Part shown: in pieces, positions 1 through 11,140 of the stretch
Layout: each line of letters begins with the position of its first letter
Numbering within the stretch: position 1 is the first letter of the stretch
Made by a program: the position numbers and the translations under genes
The notes under the pieces: model-generated
The model's database searches: none
What the model was told of the DNA's origin: nothing
What the model saw: the letters and a program-made list of their open reading frames with translations, nothing else
From: Brassica napus
Lineage: Eukaryota; Streptophyta; Magnoliopsida; Brassicales; Brassicaceae
Length of the DNA stretch: 64,000 nucleotides
Assembly: GCF_020379485.1 (NCBI RefSeq)
Contig: NW_026014791.1
Coordinates: 1-64,000 of the forward strand
Direction: 5' to 3'

Positions 1-356
1 ACAAGGATAAGCTCATTTGGACTAGCCAATTAGCTTCTCCACATGCGCGGAGTATCTGGCATCTTGGACCGAGATGCTCTTGCCTTTCCAGCTGTTCCAG
101 CCTGTCAAGGCGCGCTCTACCTTATCCCTAAACGGTCTGATGCCTCAAGGTAAGTTCCTTCCCTTAACCTTAGTTACCGTGTTACTTGGCTGATGCAAGG
201 TAAGTCTTGGTCGATGCTGGATGGTACGGACTGTACGGCTTGTACGGCCTTGTACGGACGTCCGTACCATGCTCTCCTAAAACTCTTCAAGCTTCCTCAT
301 CTCCGTCCTCTTCAACTCCTTAGTCTTAATACATATATATTCAGCTCAACTCAACA
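1..356 (-). repeat. Partial 3' LTR of element 1
   Basis: This matches the last ~355 bases (plus-strand order) of the 606-bp LTR at 5,476-6,081 and ends in the same ...CTCAACA, i.e. TGTTGAG at the LTR start on the element's strand. The rest lies beyond the window. It differs from the intact LTRs by a few substitutions and small deletions. It retains the GTAC-rich U3 cluster, with a 16-bp palindrome at 252-267. Confidence 0.88.
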
Positions 357-365
357 CTCCCCCTC
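357..365 (-). other. Polypurine tract of element 1
   Basis: Plus strand CTCCCCCTC, read on the element strand as GAGGGGGAG, lies immediately before the LTR start TGTTGAG. This is the expected place for the plus-strand DNA primer of an LTR retrotransposon. The same sequence lies at the same place in element 2. Confidence 0.8.
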
Positions 366-496
366 AAGCTTAGCTTTGTATAAGTCTAAGCTTGGACAGC
401 CACAAGATCTTCCTCATTAAAAAACCTCACCAAAGAAAACCCAATGGGATAAAACTTTGATGAGGGAAAAAGAGTAAAGACCTTGCAGCTAAGGGA

Positions 497-2755
497 TTAG
501 CTCCTTCTCTTCCCAAGATCAATGAGGCCCAACCTGATGTGAATGGACTCCATTGTCTTCTGTCTTGCAGCCTTGGTGAACACATCCGTAGCTGATCTTC
601 ACTCCTTGTGTAACATGGCAAGATCACCCTAGCACAATCATCTGCCTCACCTTGTGACAATCAACTTCAATGTGCTTGGTCTCTCATGGAAACACCGAGT
701 TGGATGCAATGTGGATGGCAGCTTGATTGTCACAATGCATTGTCATTGGAGTTGAGTGATCGATCTCCAAGTGCTTCAAGATGCCTTTGATCCATACCAA
801 CTCGTTGGTGAGCTTCAGCATGGCTCTATACTCGGCTTCTGCACTTGAACATGACATACCTTCTGCTTCTTGCTCTTCCAAGTCACCAAGTTGCCTCAAT
901 GAATGTGCAATAGCCTGTGGTGATCTCCTGTCTGCTCTATCACCAGCCCAATCCGCATCACATTATCCCCCACTTTCAGTGCTTCAATTGCAGCCATCCA
1001 TACTCCTTGATCAGGTGAGCCGTTGAGATACATCAGATCCTCTCCACCATGTGCCAGTGATGTTCCTTAGGCACTTGCATGTGTTGACTCACCTGATTCA
1101 CAGCAAAGCAGATGTCAGGTCTAGTTATAGTAAGATAAATCAATTGCCAACTAGTTTTCTATAGAGTTTAGGATCCTGATAAGGTTTGCGGTTCAATCTC
1201 CCCTCTCGTGGGACTTTGTAGCCATCCTCCATAGGCATCCTTGCTGTTGCCTCCATAAGCACCTGCACCTTTCAAAAGATCAAGTGTATATTTCCTTTGG
1301 GACATGAACAAACCTTCCTTGGATCTACATATCTCAATCCAAGGAAGTATTTCATTTCTCCCAAGTCTTTTATCTCAAACATGGATTTAAGAAACTCTTG
1401 GTTGCTATGATACCTTCCTTATCACTCCCTGTGATAATGATATCATCAACATACAACAAGGAGAGCAATCATACTGAGGGAGTAGTGAGAGTGAAGAGAG
1501 TGAGCTCTAGTTCAGACTTCTTGAAGCCTCGGCCATTCAGAGTAGTGCTCAACTTGTTGTACCAAGCCCTTGGTGATTGCTTCAGTCCATAGATGGCTTT
1601 CTTCAATCTCAGTACATTCCCACTCTTACTAAGTTCAAGGCCTGGAGGTGGATGCATATACACTTCATCCTCAAGTTCACCTTGTAGAAACGCATTCTTC
1701 ACATCCATTGCCATAACCCCATCCAAGATTCACAGCCAAGCTTAGTACAATCCGGATTGTGTGGAGTTTAGCTACTGTGCAAAGGTTTCTATGTAATCTT
1801 CTCCATAAGTTTGAGTGAACCCTCTTGCAACTAGTCTTGACTCTTCCTCTCAACCTTTCCATCCGCTTGTACTGATTGTGAATATCCATCTACGAGTCAC
1901 AGCCTTCTTCCTTTTGGTAACTCACTCTCATACCATGTATCATTCTTGATCATCGCTCCTGCCTCATCTCCAACTGATTCTTCCATTCTTTATCTTTCAT
2001 TGCTTCTTCATAGCTTCTGGGATGTGATTTTATCCGTTTACCATGAACGCGCATGTGCTTCTGGATATTGAGCAAAGGAGCACACGGCTTGAGAAGGATG
2101 CTCCACAGCTTGGGCATTGTAGTACACTCTCGTGTTTACCCAACTGAAGGATCTTCCTTATCCTTGTACTCCTCTTAGTGGCTGCACAACTGGTTCTTCT
2201 TCCTGTTGTTCTTCTACCACTTCATCTTGAGAAGGTGTTTGTGTCACACCATGATCATGTCCATGACCATCCGAGCCTATGCTCTCTCTCCTTCATTCTC
2301 TATTCCTCCTTCATCTTGGTTGGCCTCTTGCATAGGCTCCTCATGCTCCTCTCCTCCCTCATGATCAAGGTGGGATGGTGAACCAACTTCAGGAGGTGTA
2401 GTTGCGTGATTCCTCGGATCCTGGGATGTACTGATTCCAAGACCTTCAAGAATGATCCGCAAGGTGGTGGCCTTGTCTGATGTTAAGTCCTTCAGGTCTT
2501 CTGATTCTTTTCTTCATAGTATCCTCTATTTCAAGAACTTCACATCTCTAGATACAAGAACTTCCTTGCTATAGGATCATAGCATTTGTATCCTTTCTGT
2601 GTAGCTGAGTATCTATGAACACAGCCTTAGTGCTTCTTGCTTCTAGCTTGTTGATCATCTCTCCTGGTTTGAGGACGAAGCATAGGCATCCAAAGACTCG
2701 CAAGTAATCAAGAGCTGGCTTGTACCTGTTCAGAACTCAAATGGAGCCTTCTCAT
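497..2755 (-). pseudogene. Element 1 pol remnant: reverse transcriptase and RNase H
   Basis: Decayed copy of the C-terminal half of the Copia polyprotein; the stop codon equivalent to that of element 2 is at 497-499. Pieces survive in several frames. One at 684-899 has the RNase H stretch around SSAEAEYRAM, and one at 1,469-1,726 has the RT stretch around [11 protein letters not shown] through [10 protein letters not shown]. Compared with element 2, nearly all changes are single-base deletions: about 40 net bases are lost between 356 and 2,815. At about 1,631 this copy lacks the 2-base insertion that breaks element 2, so here it keeps the original frame. Non-functional. Confidence 0.85.
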
Positions 2756-3795
2756 TCAGAACTTGGTTGGAGTTCTGTTTATCAGGTAACAAGCAGTGGC
2801 AACCGCATCACTCCAAAATTCTTTTGGAACATTACTCTGAAACATAAGTGACCTTGCCACTTCCATGAGATGCCTATTCTTCCTCTCAGCCACTCCATTT
2901 TGCTGTGGAGTATAAGGACAGCTTGTTTGATGTAGAATCCCATGTTGTGATAGGTGTTGCTTGAATGCATGACTCGTGTACTCTCCTCCATTATCTGATC
3001 TCAAAATTTTAATCTTAGCATGATAATGGTTAGTTACATAAGTTTGAAAATTCCTAAATGCATCAAGTACCCTATCTTTGGTCTGAATTAAGGTTAACCA
3101 GGTGTATTTGGATTTTTCATCAATGAATGTGACAAAATACTTATAACTATCTCTAGATAAGCAAGGGGCAGTCCATACATCTGAATGAATTAGATCAAAG
3201 CAATTATCATAAACAGTAGTAGACTTTTGAAACACAGTTCTACAATGCTTGCCTAAAATGCAAGCTTCACAATCCTTATTCTCAAACACAACACCTGGTA
3301 CCATTAAGTTCAAAGCTTTAACATGAGGGTGTCCTACTCTACATGCCACAATGCATTTTTATTCAACAAAGAAGCAGAAGTAAACGAGCAACTATAATCA
3401 GGAACAGAAGTGAGTTCTTCAAGCATATAGAGATCTCCCTTAGTCACCCCTTTCCCAATCAACCTGCTGCTCTCAATATCCTGAAACTTCACATCATTAG
3501 GACTAAAGATAACATTGCATTGTAAATCATTAGTACATTTCTTCACTGATAATAGGTTTGATGTGAATTCAGGCATGTAAAAAGCTCTAGATTCTTTGTT
3601 AAACAGCTTAAGCTTTCCTATTCCTCTAATGGGTATCTTATCCCCATTTGCTATCATCACATGCCCATGTGTAGGTTCTATATCCTTAATCAAGTTTTCA
3701 TCACTTATCATATGATGTGATGCACCAGAATCAACAATCAATGTTTTACCTACTCGTTTAGCATTATGGCATAGATTACTAAGTGATGAATGCAT
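2756..3795 (-). pseudogene. Element 1 pol remnant: protease and integrase
   Basis: Two overlapping open pieces. The first (3,334-3,795) carries the aspartic protease motif VDSGASHH and stays open across 3,631-3,633, where element 2 has lost a G. The second (2,756-3,349) carries the integrase core: SDVWTAP, SDNGGEY and the glutamate in [10 protein letters not shown], the D,D(35)E triad. A frameshift near the pre-integrase segment separates them, and another lies near 2,760. This is the best-preserved part of element 1, with only about 4 net deleted bases between 2,815 and 5,179. Not expected to be functional as a polyprotein. Confidence 0.85.
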
Positions 3796-4963
3796 CTTAT
3801 CAGTTCTAGCAATGTAAGCATGCCTATACTCATTCTAGCTTCTAACCGTTCTACTAGTTCTCTAATCAAGTGATCATCCTTATATGCAATCATAGAAGCT
3901 CCAAAGGAATAACCGTAAGTGTTACCGTTTTCCTTTAGCATTTTGAAGAGGGCATCAAGGTCTGATCTCTTGATGTAGTCATCATTGCTGCGGGAGCTTG
4001 AGGCGCCTGTGTAAGCCACCAGAGACTTCCCATTCCCATCATTGCCTCCAAGCCCATCCACTTCACTGATCTTGCTGGTGCCAGCTCCGCTTGAACCTTC
4101 AGTCACATTTGCCCTTCCCTCACGCTCCTTCATGAACTTGGCCGGCTTGAGGTGTGGGTGCAGTATCCAGCATTGGCTCTTCTTATGACCATGCTTCTTG
4201 CAATGATCACAGTTGCCATTGAACTTCCTGTCCTCGTACTTCCCGTGAGATGCCTTGTTTGCTTGTGGAGCCTCGGTTGAATCCTCATGAGCTGCTTGAT
4301 TGGCAAGAGAAGCTCCCCCTTACCTCCAAACAAACCCATGGATCCCTGCTCCCTTTGGATTTGTGCACACACCTCCTCAAGGTCCGGAAGCTTGTCTGAC
4401 CTAACATGTGCTGGATGAGCTGGGTGTAGGCCGGGTTCAGTGTGAGAAGCAGCCCAAAGACCTTGTCTTGCTCGCGCCTCTCATTCAGCTGATCTGGATC
4501 AGTTGTGCTCGGCCTCAGCATCTCCAGCTCTGACCATAAGGACCTGAACCTCCCAAAGTGCTTAGTGAACTCCATGTCCTCTTGTGCAAGACGGTTGATC
4601 GCTAGCTTCACTTCAAACACACGGCTGAGGTTGGAAGTGTTCCCATACACCTTCTTCAGCGTGTCCCACAGCTCCTTGGCTGATTCACAGTAGCTGTAGG
4701 CATCCAAGATAGCTGGGTCCAAGGATGCGTGTAGAACCGTCATCACCAGCATGTCTTCTTGTTGCCATTTCTCCACAGCCGCTTCATTGGAGACCTCTTC
4801 TTGATCTCCTCCCTGAGTAATGAGTTTCGGAGCCTCCCTGTTGTGATGTGCCCCCACAACCCTTACTTCCACCAGCAGTCTTCACCATCCGAGACCCACA
4901 CAAGGTAGTTGCTACCTTTGAAAGTAACCGCTACCTTCATCCTCATGTTCATCCCATGTTCAT
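3750..4963 (-). pseudogene. Element 1 gag remnant
   Basis: Gag-like coding sequence in at least four frames. The start codon equivalent to that of element 2 is at 4,961-4,963, but a one-base loss in the second codon shifts the frame at once. The main body is open at 4,285-4,872 and shifts near 4,400. The zinc-knuckle section falls in another frame, and a further deletion near 4,834 breaks the stretch before protease. In element 2 the same stretch is a single open frame. Disrupted; no product expected. Confidence 0.83.
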
Positions 4964-5164
4964 CTTTGCTTGACTTGAAAACTTGGATCTTGGATTTCGT
5001 ACACACCAACCTTGAGTCTAGAATCACGCAAACCAACAGAACGTAGCACAGCTTTCAACTAGAACGGACCACAGCTTCAACACCTTCAAGACTACTCGCG
5101 TGTAGCTTCAAAGACGTTTAGCTTGTAACTCTCTAAAGATCAAACCCAGATTCAAATGAACCTG

Positions 5165-5176
5165 GCTCTGATACCA
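5165..5176 (-). other. Primer binding site of element 1
   Basis: Plus-strand GCTCTGATACCA, read on the element strand as TGGTATCAGAGC. This is the standard complement of the 3' end of plant initiator methionine tRNA used by many Copia elements. It lies 2 bases inside the 5' LTR boundary at 5,179. Confidence 0.88.
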
Positions 5177-5178
5177 TA

Positions 5179-5473
5179 TGAGATTAAGAGATCCTTAGAG
5201 TAAACAGAATAAAGAGAGTGTTTAGGAAGTGATAAGAGAAGTTTGTGAAAGATTAGGAGACTAGATAGAGCCGTTTAGTGTCTAAGAGAAAAGCATAGTG
5301 TCTAAGAGATTAGAGAGACTCAAACTGCATAATTTCATTAGGGTTGATGAGTTACAATATATAGAGAGAGCATACAAGGGTTTTCGAAATCAAGAGAAGA
5401 CTAAAGCATGTGAGGTCAATCAGGAGAGGATAAGCTCATTTGGACTAGCCAATTAGCTTCTCCACATGCGCGG
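5179..5473 (-). repeat. 5' LTR of element 1, first segment (interrupted)
   Basis: The first 295 bases (plus-strand order) of the LTR, from TGAGATTAAG to the internal ...CATGCGCGG. It then abuts the complete LTR of element 2. Against the right LTR of element 2 I see only two single-base deletions. It includes the TATA-like box. The second segment is at 11,555-11,788. Confidence 0.87.
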
Positions 5474-5475
5474 TA
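5471..5475. repeat. Left target-site duplication of element 2 (CGGTA)
   Basis: CGGTA precedes the TG of the left LTR of element 2, and CGGGA follows the CA of its right LTR at 11,555-11,559. Four of five bases agree, and 5 bp is the usual Copia target duplication. The intact LTR reads GCGCGGAGTATC at this point, so element 2 landed inside an LTR of its own family. Confidence 0.65.
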
Positions 5476-6081
5476 TGAGATTAAGAGATCCTTAGAGTAA
5501 ACAGAATAAAGAGAGTGTTTAGGAAGTGATTAAGAGAAGTTTGTGAAAGATTAGGAGACTAGATAGAGCCGTTTAGTGTCTAAGAGAAAAGCATAGTGGC
5601 TAAGAGATTAGAGAGACTCAAACTGCATAATATTCATTAGGGTTGATGAGTTACAATATATAGAGAGAGCATACAAGGGTTTTCGAAATCAAGAGAAGAC
5701 TAAAGCATGTGAGGTCAATCAGGAGAGGATAAGCTCATTTGGACTAGCCAATTAGCTTCTCCACATGCGCGGAGTATCTGGCATCTTGGACCGAGATGCT
5801 CTTGCCTTTCCAGCTGTTCCAGCCTGTCAAGGCGCGCTCTACCTTATCCCTAAACGGTCTGATGCCTCAAGGTAAGTTCCTTCCCTTTACCTTAGTTACC
5901 GTGTTACTTGGCTGATGCAAGGTAAGTCTTGGTCGATGCTGGATGGTACGGACTGTACGGCTTGTACGGCCTTGTACGGACGTCCGTACCATGCTCTCCC
6001 TAAACTCTCTCAAGCTTCCTCATCTCCTTTCCTCTTCAACTCCTTAGCTCTTCATACATATATATTCAGCTCAACTCAACA
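5476..6081 (-). repeat. 3' LTR of element 2
   Basis: 606 bp, TGAGATTAAG...CTCAACA on the plus strand, so TG...CA on both strands. By eye it matches the LTR at 10,949-11,554 except for one G/T (in GCATAGTGG versus GCATAGTGT) and one A/C (CATAATATTC versus CATAATCTTC). The TATA-like box is at 5,657-5,662 and the U3 palindrome at 5,974-5,989. Confidence 0.93.
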
Positions 6082-6090
6082 CTCCCCCTC
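6082..6090 (-). other. Polypurine tract of element 2
   Basis: GAGGGGGAG on the element strand, directly against the 3' LTR. It is the expected primer for second-strand synthesis, is identical to that of element 1, and is closely matched in the decayed elements at 41,910 and 42,684. Confidence 0.85.
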
Positions 6091-6221
6091 AAGCTTAGCT
6101 TTGTATAAGTCTAAGCTTGGACAGCCACAAGATCTTCCTCATTAAAAACCTCACCAAAGAAAACCCAATGGGATAAAACTTTGATGAGGGAAAAAGAGTA
6201 AAGACCTTGCAGCTAAGGGGA

Positions 6222-7346
6222 TTAGCTCCTTCTCTTCCCAAGATCAATGAGGCCCAACCTGATGTGAATGGACTCCATTGTCTTCTGTCTTGCAGCCTTG
6301 GTGAACACATCCGCTAGCTGATCTTCACTCCTTGTGTAACATGGCAAGATCACCCCTAGCACAATCATCTGCCTCACCTTGTGACAATCAACTTCAATGT
6401 GCTTGGTCCTCTCATGAAACACCGAGTTGGATGCAATGTGGATGGCAGCTTGATTGTCACAATGCATTGTCATTGGAGTTGCTTGATCGATCTCCAAGTG
6501 CTTCAAGATGCCTTTGATCCATACCAACTCGTTGGTGAGCTTCAGCATGGCTCTATACTCGGCTTCTGCACTTGAACATGACACTACCTTCTGCTTCTTG
6601 CTCTTCCAAGTCACCAAGTTGCCTCCAATGAATGTGCAATAGCCTGTGGTTGATCTCCTGTCTGCTCTATCACCAGCCCAATCCGCATCACAATATCCCA
6701 CCACTTCAGTGCTTCCATTGCAGCCCATCCATACTCCTTGATCAGGTGAGCCGTTGAGATACATCAAGATCCTCTCCACCATGTGCCAGTGATGTTCCTT
6801 AGGCACTTGCATGTGTTGACTCACCTGATTCACAGCAAAGCAGATGTCAGGTCTAGTTATAGTAAGATAAATCAATTTGCCAACTAGTTTTCTATAGAGT
6901 TTAGGATCCTGATAAGGTTTGCTGTCTTCAATCTCCCCCTCTCGTGGGACTTTGTAGCCATCCTCCATAGGCATCCTTGCTGTCTTGCCTCCATAAGCAC
7001 CTGCACCTTTCAAAAGATCAAGTGTATATTTCCTTTGGGACATGAACAAACCTTCCTTGGATCTACATATCTCAATTCCAAGGAAGTATTTCATTTCTCC
7101 CAAGTCTTTAATCTCAAACATGGATTTAAGAAACTCCTTGGTTGCTATGATACCTTCCTTATCACTCCCTGTGATAATGATATCATCAACATACACAAGG
7201 AGAGCAATCATACCTGAGGGAGTCGTGAGAGTGAAGAGAGTGTGATCTAGTTCAGACTTCTTGAAGCCTCGGCCATTCAGAGTAGTGCTCAACTTGTTGT
7301 ACCAAGCCCTTGGTGATTGCTTCAGTCCATAGATGGCTTTCTTCAA
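6222..7346 (-). CDS. Copia pol, C-terminal part: reverse transcriptase and RNase H
   Basis: 374-codon open frame covering the end of the polyprotein. It starts in the RT palm/thumb ([18 protein letters not shown]) and has the RT catalytic motif YVDD at residues 52-55. RNase H follows: YCDADW (D220/D222), the glutamate of SSAEAEYRAM (about E261), and HCDNQA (D297). The SEDQLADVFTK tail is typical of Copia RNase H ends, and the stop is TAA. The Met at 7,346 is not a true start: the frame was continuous with the upstream ORF until a 2-base insertion near 7,374 (AAGTGTTC here, AAGTTC in element 1). The catalytic residues look intact, but the fragment would not be translated as a polyprotein. Confidence 0.9.
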   Translation of the reverse strand: MKKAIYGLKQSPRAWYNKLSTTLNGRGFKKSELDHTLFTLTTPSGMIALLVYVDDIIITGSDKEGIIATKEFLKSMFEIKDLGEMKYFLGIEICRSKEGLFMSQRKYTLDLLKGAGAYGGKTARMPMEDGYKVPREGEIEDSKPYQDPKLYRKLVGKLIYLTITRPDICFAVNQVSQHMQVPKEHHWHMVERILMYLNGSPDQGVWMGCNGSTEVVGYCDADWAGDRADRRSTTGYCTFIGGNLVTWKSKKQKVVSCSSAEAEYRAMLKLTNELVWIKGILKHLEIDQATPMTMHCDNQAAIHIASNSVFHERTKHIEVDCHKVRQMIVLGVILPCYTRSEDQLADVFTKAARQKTMESIHIRLGLIDLGKRRS

Positions 7347-7348
7347 TC

Positions 7349-9343
7349 TCAGTACATTCCCACTCTTACTAAGTGTTCAAGGCCTGGAGGTGGATGCATA
7401 TACACTTCATCCTCAAGTTCACCTTGTAGAAACGCATTCTTCACATCCATTTGCCATAACCCCCATCCAAGATTCACAGCCAAGCTTAGTACAATCCGGA
7501 TTGTGTGGAGTTTAGCTACTGGTGCAAAGGTTTCTATGTAATCTTCTCCATAAGTTTGAGTGAACCCTCTTGCAACTAGTCTTGACTTCTTCCTCTCAAC
7601 CTTTCCATCCGCTTTGTACTTGATTGTGAATATCCATCTACTAGTCACAGCCTTCTTCCCTTTTGGTAACTCACTCTCATACCATGTATCATTCTTGATC
7701 ATCGCTCCTGCCTCATCTCCAACTGATTCCTTCCATTCTTTATCTTTCATTGCTTCTTCATAGCTTCTTGGGATGTGATTCTCATCCAAGTTTACCATGA
7801 ACGCGCAATGTGCTTCTGGATATTGAGCAAAGGAGCACACGGCTTGAGAAGGATGCTCCACAGCTTGGGCATTGTAGTACACTCTCGTGTTTACCCAACT
7901 GGAAGGATCCTTCCTTATCCTTGTACTCCTTCTTAGTGGCTGCACAACTGGTTCTTCTTCCTGTTGTTCTTCTACCACTTCATCTTGAGAAGGTGTTTGT
8001 GTCACACCATGATCATGTCCATGACCATCCGAGCCTATGCTCTCTTCTCCTTCATTCTCTACTCCTCCTTCATCTTGGTTGGCCTCTTGCATAGGCTCCT
8101 CATGCTCCTCTCCTCCCTCATGATCAAGGTGGGATGGTGAACCAACTTCAGGAGGTGTAGTTGCGTGATTCCTCGGATCCTGGGATGTACTGATTCCAAG
8201 ACCTTCAAGAATGATCCGCAAGGTGGTGGCCTTGTCTGATGTTAAGTCCTTCAGGTCTTCTTGATTCTTTTCTTCATAGTATCCTCTATCTTCCAAGAAC
8301 TTCACATCTCTAGATACAAGAACTCTCCTTGCTATAGGATCATAGCATTTGTATCCTTTCTGTGTAGCTGAGTATCCTATGAACACAGCCTTAGTGCTTC
8401 TTGCTTCTAGCTTGTTGATCATCTCTCCTGGTTTGAGGACGAAGCATAGGCATCCAAAGACTCGCAAGTAATCAAGAGCTGGCTTGTACCTGTTCAGAAC
8501 TTCAAATGGAGCCTTCTCATTCAGAACTTTGGTTGGAGTTCTGTTTATCAGGTAACAAGCAGTGGCAACCGCATCACTCCAAAATCTCTTTGGAACATTA
8601 CTCTGAAACATAAGTGACCTTGCCACTTCCATGAGATGCCTATTCTTCCTCTCAGCCACTCCATTTTGCTGTGGAGTATAAGGACAGCTTGTTTGATGTA
8701 GAATCCCATGTTGTGATAGGTGTTGCTTGAATGCATGACTCGTGTACTCTCCTCCATTATCTGATCTCAAAATTTTAATCTTAGCATGATAATGGTTAGT
8801 TACATAAGTTTGAAAATTCCTAAATGCATCAAGTACCCTATCTTTGGTCTGAATTAAGGTTAACCAGGTGTATTTGGATTTTTCATCAATGAATGTGACA
8901 AAATACTTATAACTATCTCTAGATAAGCAAGGGGCAGTCCATACATCTGAATGAATTAGATCAAAGCAATTATCATAAACAGTAGTAGACTTTTGAAACA
9001 CAGTTCTACAATGCTTGCCTAAAATGCAAGCTTCACAATCCTTATTCTCAAACACAACACCTGGTACCATTAAGTTCAAAGCTTTAACATGAGGGTGTCC
9101 TACTCTAGCATGCCACAATGCATTTTTATTCAACAAAGAAGCAGAAGTAAACGAGCAACTATAATCAGGAACAGAAGTGAGTTCTTCAAGCATATAGAGA
9201 TCTCCCTTAGTCACCCCTTTCCCAATCAACCTGCTGCTCTCAATATCCTGAAACTTCACATCATTAGGACTAAAGATAACATTGCATTGTAAATCATTAG
9301 TACATTTCTTCACTGATAATAGGTTTGATGTGAATTCAGGCAT
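7349..9343 (-). CDS. Copia pol, middle part: protease end, integrase, start of RT
   Basis: 664-codon open frame. Residues 1-70 are the end of protease and the spacer. At 75-110 is the integrase zinc-binding region (H78, H83, C103, C106). At 130-235 is the integrase core with D133, D195 and E231, spaced D,D(35)E. Residues 380-470 form an acidic, low-complexity linker ([17 protein letters not shown]), followed by [10 protein letters not shown] begins near 530, with the catalytic aspartate in [12 protein letters not shown] (about D633). The frame ends after a 2-base insertion near 7,374. At its start a lost G at about 9,398 separates it from the gag/protease ORF. Both breaks are absent from element 1. 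Integrase itself looks undamaged. Confidence 0.9.
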   Translation of the reverse strand: MPEFTSNLLSVKKCTNDLQCNVIFSPNDVKFQDIESSRLIGKGVTKGDLYMLEELTSVPDYSCSFTSASLLNKNALWHARVGHPHVKALNLMVPGVVFENKDCEACILGKHCRTVFQKSTTVYDNCFDLIHSDVWTAPCLSRDSYKYFVTFIDEKSKYTWLTLIQTKDRVLDAFRNFQTYVTNHYHAKIKILRSDNGGEYTSHAFKQHLSQHGILHQTSCPYTPQQNGVAERKNRHLMEVARSLMFQSNVPKRFWSDAVATACYLINRTPTKVLNEKAPFEVLNRYKPALDYLRVFGCLCFVLKPGEMINKLEARSTKAVFIGYSATQKGYKCYDPIARRVLVSRDVKFLEDRGYYEEKNQEDLKDLTSDKATTLRIILEGLGISTSQDPRNHATTPPEVGSPSHLDHEGGEEHEEPMQEANQDEGGVENEGEESIGSDGHGHDHGVTQTPSQDEVVEEQQEEEPVVQPLRRSTRIRKDPSSWVNTRVYYNAQAVEHPSQAVCSFAQYPEAHCAFMVNLDENHIPRSYEEAMKDKEWKESVGDEAGAMIKNDTWYESELPKGKKAVTSRWIFTIKYKADGKVERKKSRLVARGFTQTYGEDYIETFAPVAKLHTIRIVLSLAVNLGWGLWQMDVKNAFLQGELEDEVYMHPPPGLEHLVRVGMY

Positions 9344-9384
9344 GTAAAAAGCTCTAGATTCTTTGTTAAACAGCTTAAGCTTTC

Positions 9385-10734
9385 CTATTCCTCTAATGGT
9401 ATCTTATCCCCATTTGCTATCATCACATGCCCATGTGTAGGTTCTATATCCTTAATCAAGTTTTCATCACTTATCATATGATGTGATGCACCAGAATCAA
9501 CAATCAATGGTTTACCTACTCGTTTAGCATTATGGCATAGATTACTAAGTGATGAATGCATCTTATCAGTTCTAGCAATGTAAGCATGCCTATACTCATT
9601 CCTAGCTTCTAACCGTTCTACTAGTTCTCTAATCAAGTGATCATCCTTATATGCAATCATAGAAGCTCCAAAGGAATAACCGTAAGTGTTACCGTTTTCC
9701 TTTAGCATTTTGAAGAGGGCATCAAGGTCTGATCTCTTGATGTAGTCATCATTGCTGCGGGAGCTTGAGGCGCCTGTGTAAGCCACCAGAGACTTCCCAT
9801 TCCCATCATTGCCTCCAAGCCCATCCACTTCACTGATCTTGCTGGTGCCAGCTCCGCTTGAACCTTCAGTCACATTTGCCCTTCCCTCACGCTCCTTCAT
9901 GAACTTGGCCGGCTTGAGGTGTGGGTGCAGTATCCAGCATTGGCTCTTCTTATGACCATGCTTCTTGCAATGATCACAGTTGCCATTGAACTTCCTGTCC
10001 TCGTACTTCCCGTGAGATGCCTTGTTTGCTTGTGGAGCCTCGGTTGAATCCTCATGAGCTGCTTGATTGGCAAGAGAGAGCTCCCCCTTACCTCCAAACA
10101 AACCCATGGATCCCTGCTCCCTTTGGATTTGTGCACACACCTCCTCAAGGTCCGGAAGCTTGTCTGACCTTAACATGTGCTGGATGAGCTGGGTGTAGGC
10201 CGGGTTCAGTGTGAGAAGCAGCCCAAAGACCTTGTCTTGCTCGCGCCTCTCATTCAGCTGATCTGGATCAGTTGTGCTCGGCCTCAGCATCTCCAGCTCT
10301 GACCATAAGGACCTGAACCTCCCCAAGTGCTTAGTGAACTCCATGTCCTCTTGTGCAAGACGGTTGATCGCTAGCTTCACTTCAAACACACGGCTGAGGT
10401 TGGAAGTGTTCCCATACACCTTCTTCAGCGTGTCCCACAGCTCCTTGGCTGATTCACAGTAGCTGTAGGCATCCAAGATAGCTGGGTCCAAGGATGCGTG
10501 TAGAACCGTCATCACCAGCATGTCTTCTTGTTGCCATTTCTCCACAGCCGCTTCATTGGAGACCTCTTCTTGATCTCCTCCCTGAGTAATGAGTTTCGGA
10601 GCCTCCCCTGTTGTGATGTGCCCCCACAAACCCTTACTTCCCACAGCAGTCTTCACCATCCGAGACCACACAAGGTAGTTGCTACCTTTGAAAGTAACCG
10701 CTACCTTCATCCTCATGTTCATCCCATGTTCCAT
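9385..10734 (-). CDS. Copia gag and N-terminal protease
   Basis: 449 codons from the Met at 10,734, chosen because the gag-like sequence ([11 protein letters not shown], then [14 protein letters not shown]) starts there. The frame is open upstream to 10,827, but the extra 31 residues look like leader. The gag domain includes [25 protein letters not shown] zinc knuckle (CX2CX4HX4C, about residues 253-266) binds RNA in this class. Protease begins with VDSGASHH (about 412-419), holding the catalytic DSG. The frame ends prematurely just beyond, where GGG became GG (9,398-9,399) and added a two-residue tail before the stop. Gag should still be made; protease is truncated. Confidence 0.9.
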   Translation of the reverse strand: MEHGMNMRMKVAVTFKGSNYLVWSRMVKTAVGSKGLWGHITTGEAPKLITQGGDQEEVSNEAAVEKWQQEDMLVMTVLHASLDPAILDAYSYCESAKELWDTLKKVYGNTSNLSRVFEVKLAINRLAQEDMEFTKHLGRFRSLWSELEMLRPSTTDPDQLNERREQDKVFGLLLTLNPAYTQLIQHMLRSDKLPDLEEVCAQIQREQGSMGLFGGKGELSLANQAAHEDSTEAPQANKASHGKYEDRKFNGNCDHCKKHGHKKSQCWILHPHLKPAKFMKEREGRANVTEGSSGAGTSKISEVDGLGGNDGNGKSLVAYTGASSSRSNDDYIKRSDLDALFKMLKENGNTYGYSFGASMIAYKDDHLIRELVERLEARNEYRHAYIARTDKMHSSLSNLCHNAKRVGKPLIVDSGASHHMISDENLIKDIEPTHGHVMIANGDKIPLEE

Positions 10735-10934
10735 CTTTGCTTGACTTGAAAACTTGGATCTTGGATTCGTACACACCAACCTTGAGTCTAGAATCACGCA
10801 AACCAACAGAACGTAGCACAGCTTCAACTAGAACGGACCACAGCTTCAACACCTTCAAGACTACTCGCGTGTAGCTTCAAAGACGTTTAGCTTGTAACTC
10901 TCTAAAGATCAAACCCCAGATTCAAATGAACCTG

Positions 10935-10946
10935 GCTCTGATACCA
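10935..10946 (-). other. Primer binding site of element 2
   Basis: TGGTATCAGAGC on the element strand, 2 bases from the LTR end at 10,949. It is complementary to the 3' end of plant initiator methionine tRNA, as in many Copia elements, and identical to the element 1 site. Confidence 0.92.
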
Positions 10947-11124
10947 TATGAGATTAAGAGATCCTTAGAGTAAACAGAATAAAGAGAGTGTTTAGGAAGT
11001 GATTAAGAGAAGTTTGTGAAAGATTAGGAGACTAGATAGAGCCGTTTAGTGTCTAAGAGAAAAGCATAGTGTCTAAGAGATTAGAGAGACTCAAACTGCA
11101 TAATCTTCATTAGGGTTGATGAGT

Positions 11125-11140
11125 TACAATATATAGAGAG
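11125..11140 (-). promoter_or_regulatory. TATA-like box in the 5' LTR of element 2
   Basis: The element strand reads CTCTATATATTGTAAC, with TATATA at 11,130-11,135. The position, about 420 bases into a 606-base LTR, leaves about 150 bases for R and U5, which is plausible. The same box is at 5,657-5,662 and in the interrupted LTR of element 1. The transcription start cannot be fixed from sequence alone. Confidence 0.5.

Larger units (their letters stand above)
1..5475 (-). mobile_element. Older Ty1/Copia element (element 1), left and main part
   Basis: Full-length-type Copia element read on the minus strand and cut by the left window edge. It holds a partial 3' LTR, polypurine tract, pol and gag remnants, primer binding site, and the first part of its 5' LTR. 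The 5' LTR breaks at 5,473-5,475, where element 2 begins, and appears to resume at 11,555. Its internal region matches element 2 closely by substitution but is about 45 bases shorter, almost all from 1-2 base deletions. The reading frames are therefore shattered and it cannot encode a working polyprotein. The nested order makes it older than element 2. Confidence 0.88.

Noticed and set aside
193..420. Plus-strand open frame MQGKSWSMLDGTDCTACTALYG, also at 5,915 and 11,388
   Set aside because: It lies in the LTR, antisense to the element, and recurs only because the LTR recurs.
5165..5176. tRNA gene fragment
   Set aside because: The match to initiator methionine tRNA is limited to the 12 or so bases of a primer binding site next to an LTR.
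5179..6081. Simple tandem duplication of the LTR (295 bases plus 606 bases)
   Set aside because: The missing remainder of the first LTR is found in register at 11,555 with a 5-bp flanking match, so nested insertion explains it better.
7810..8094. Plus-strand open frames over pol and gag (for example 7,810-8,094 and 10,528-10,749)
   Set aside because: Antisense shadows of clear Copia coding sequence on the minus strand.
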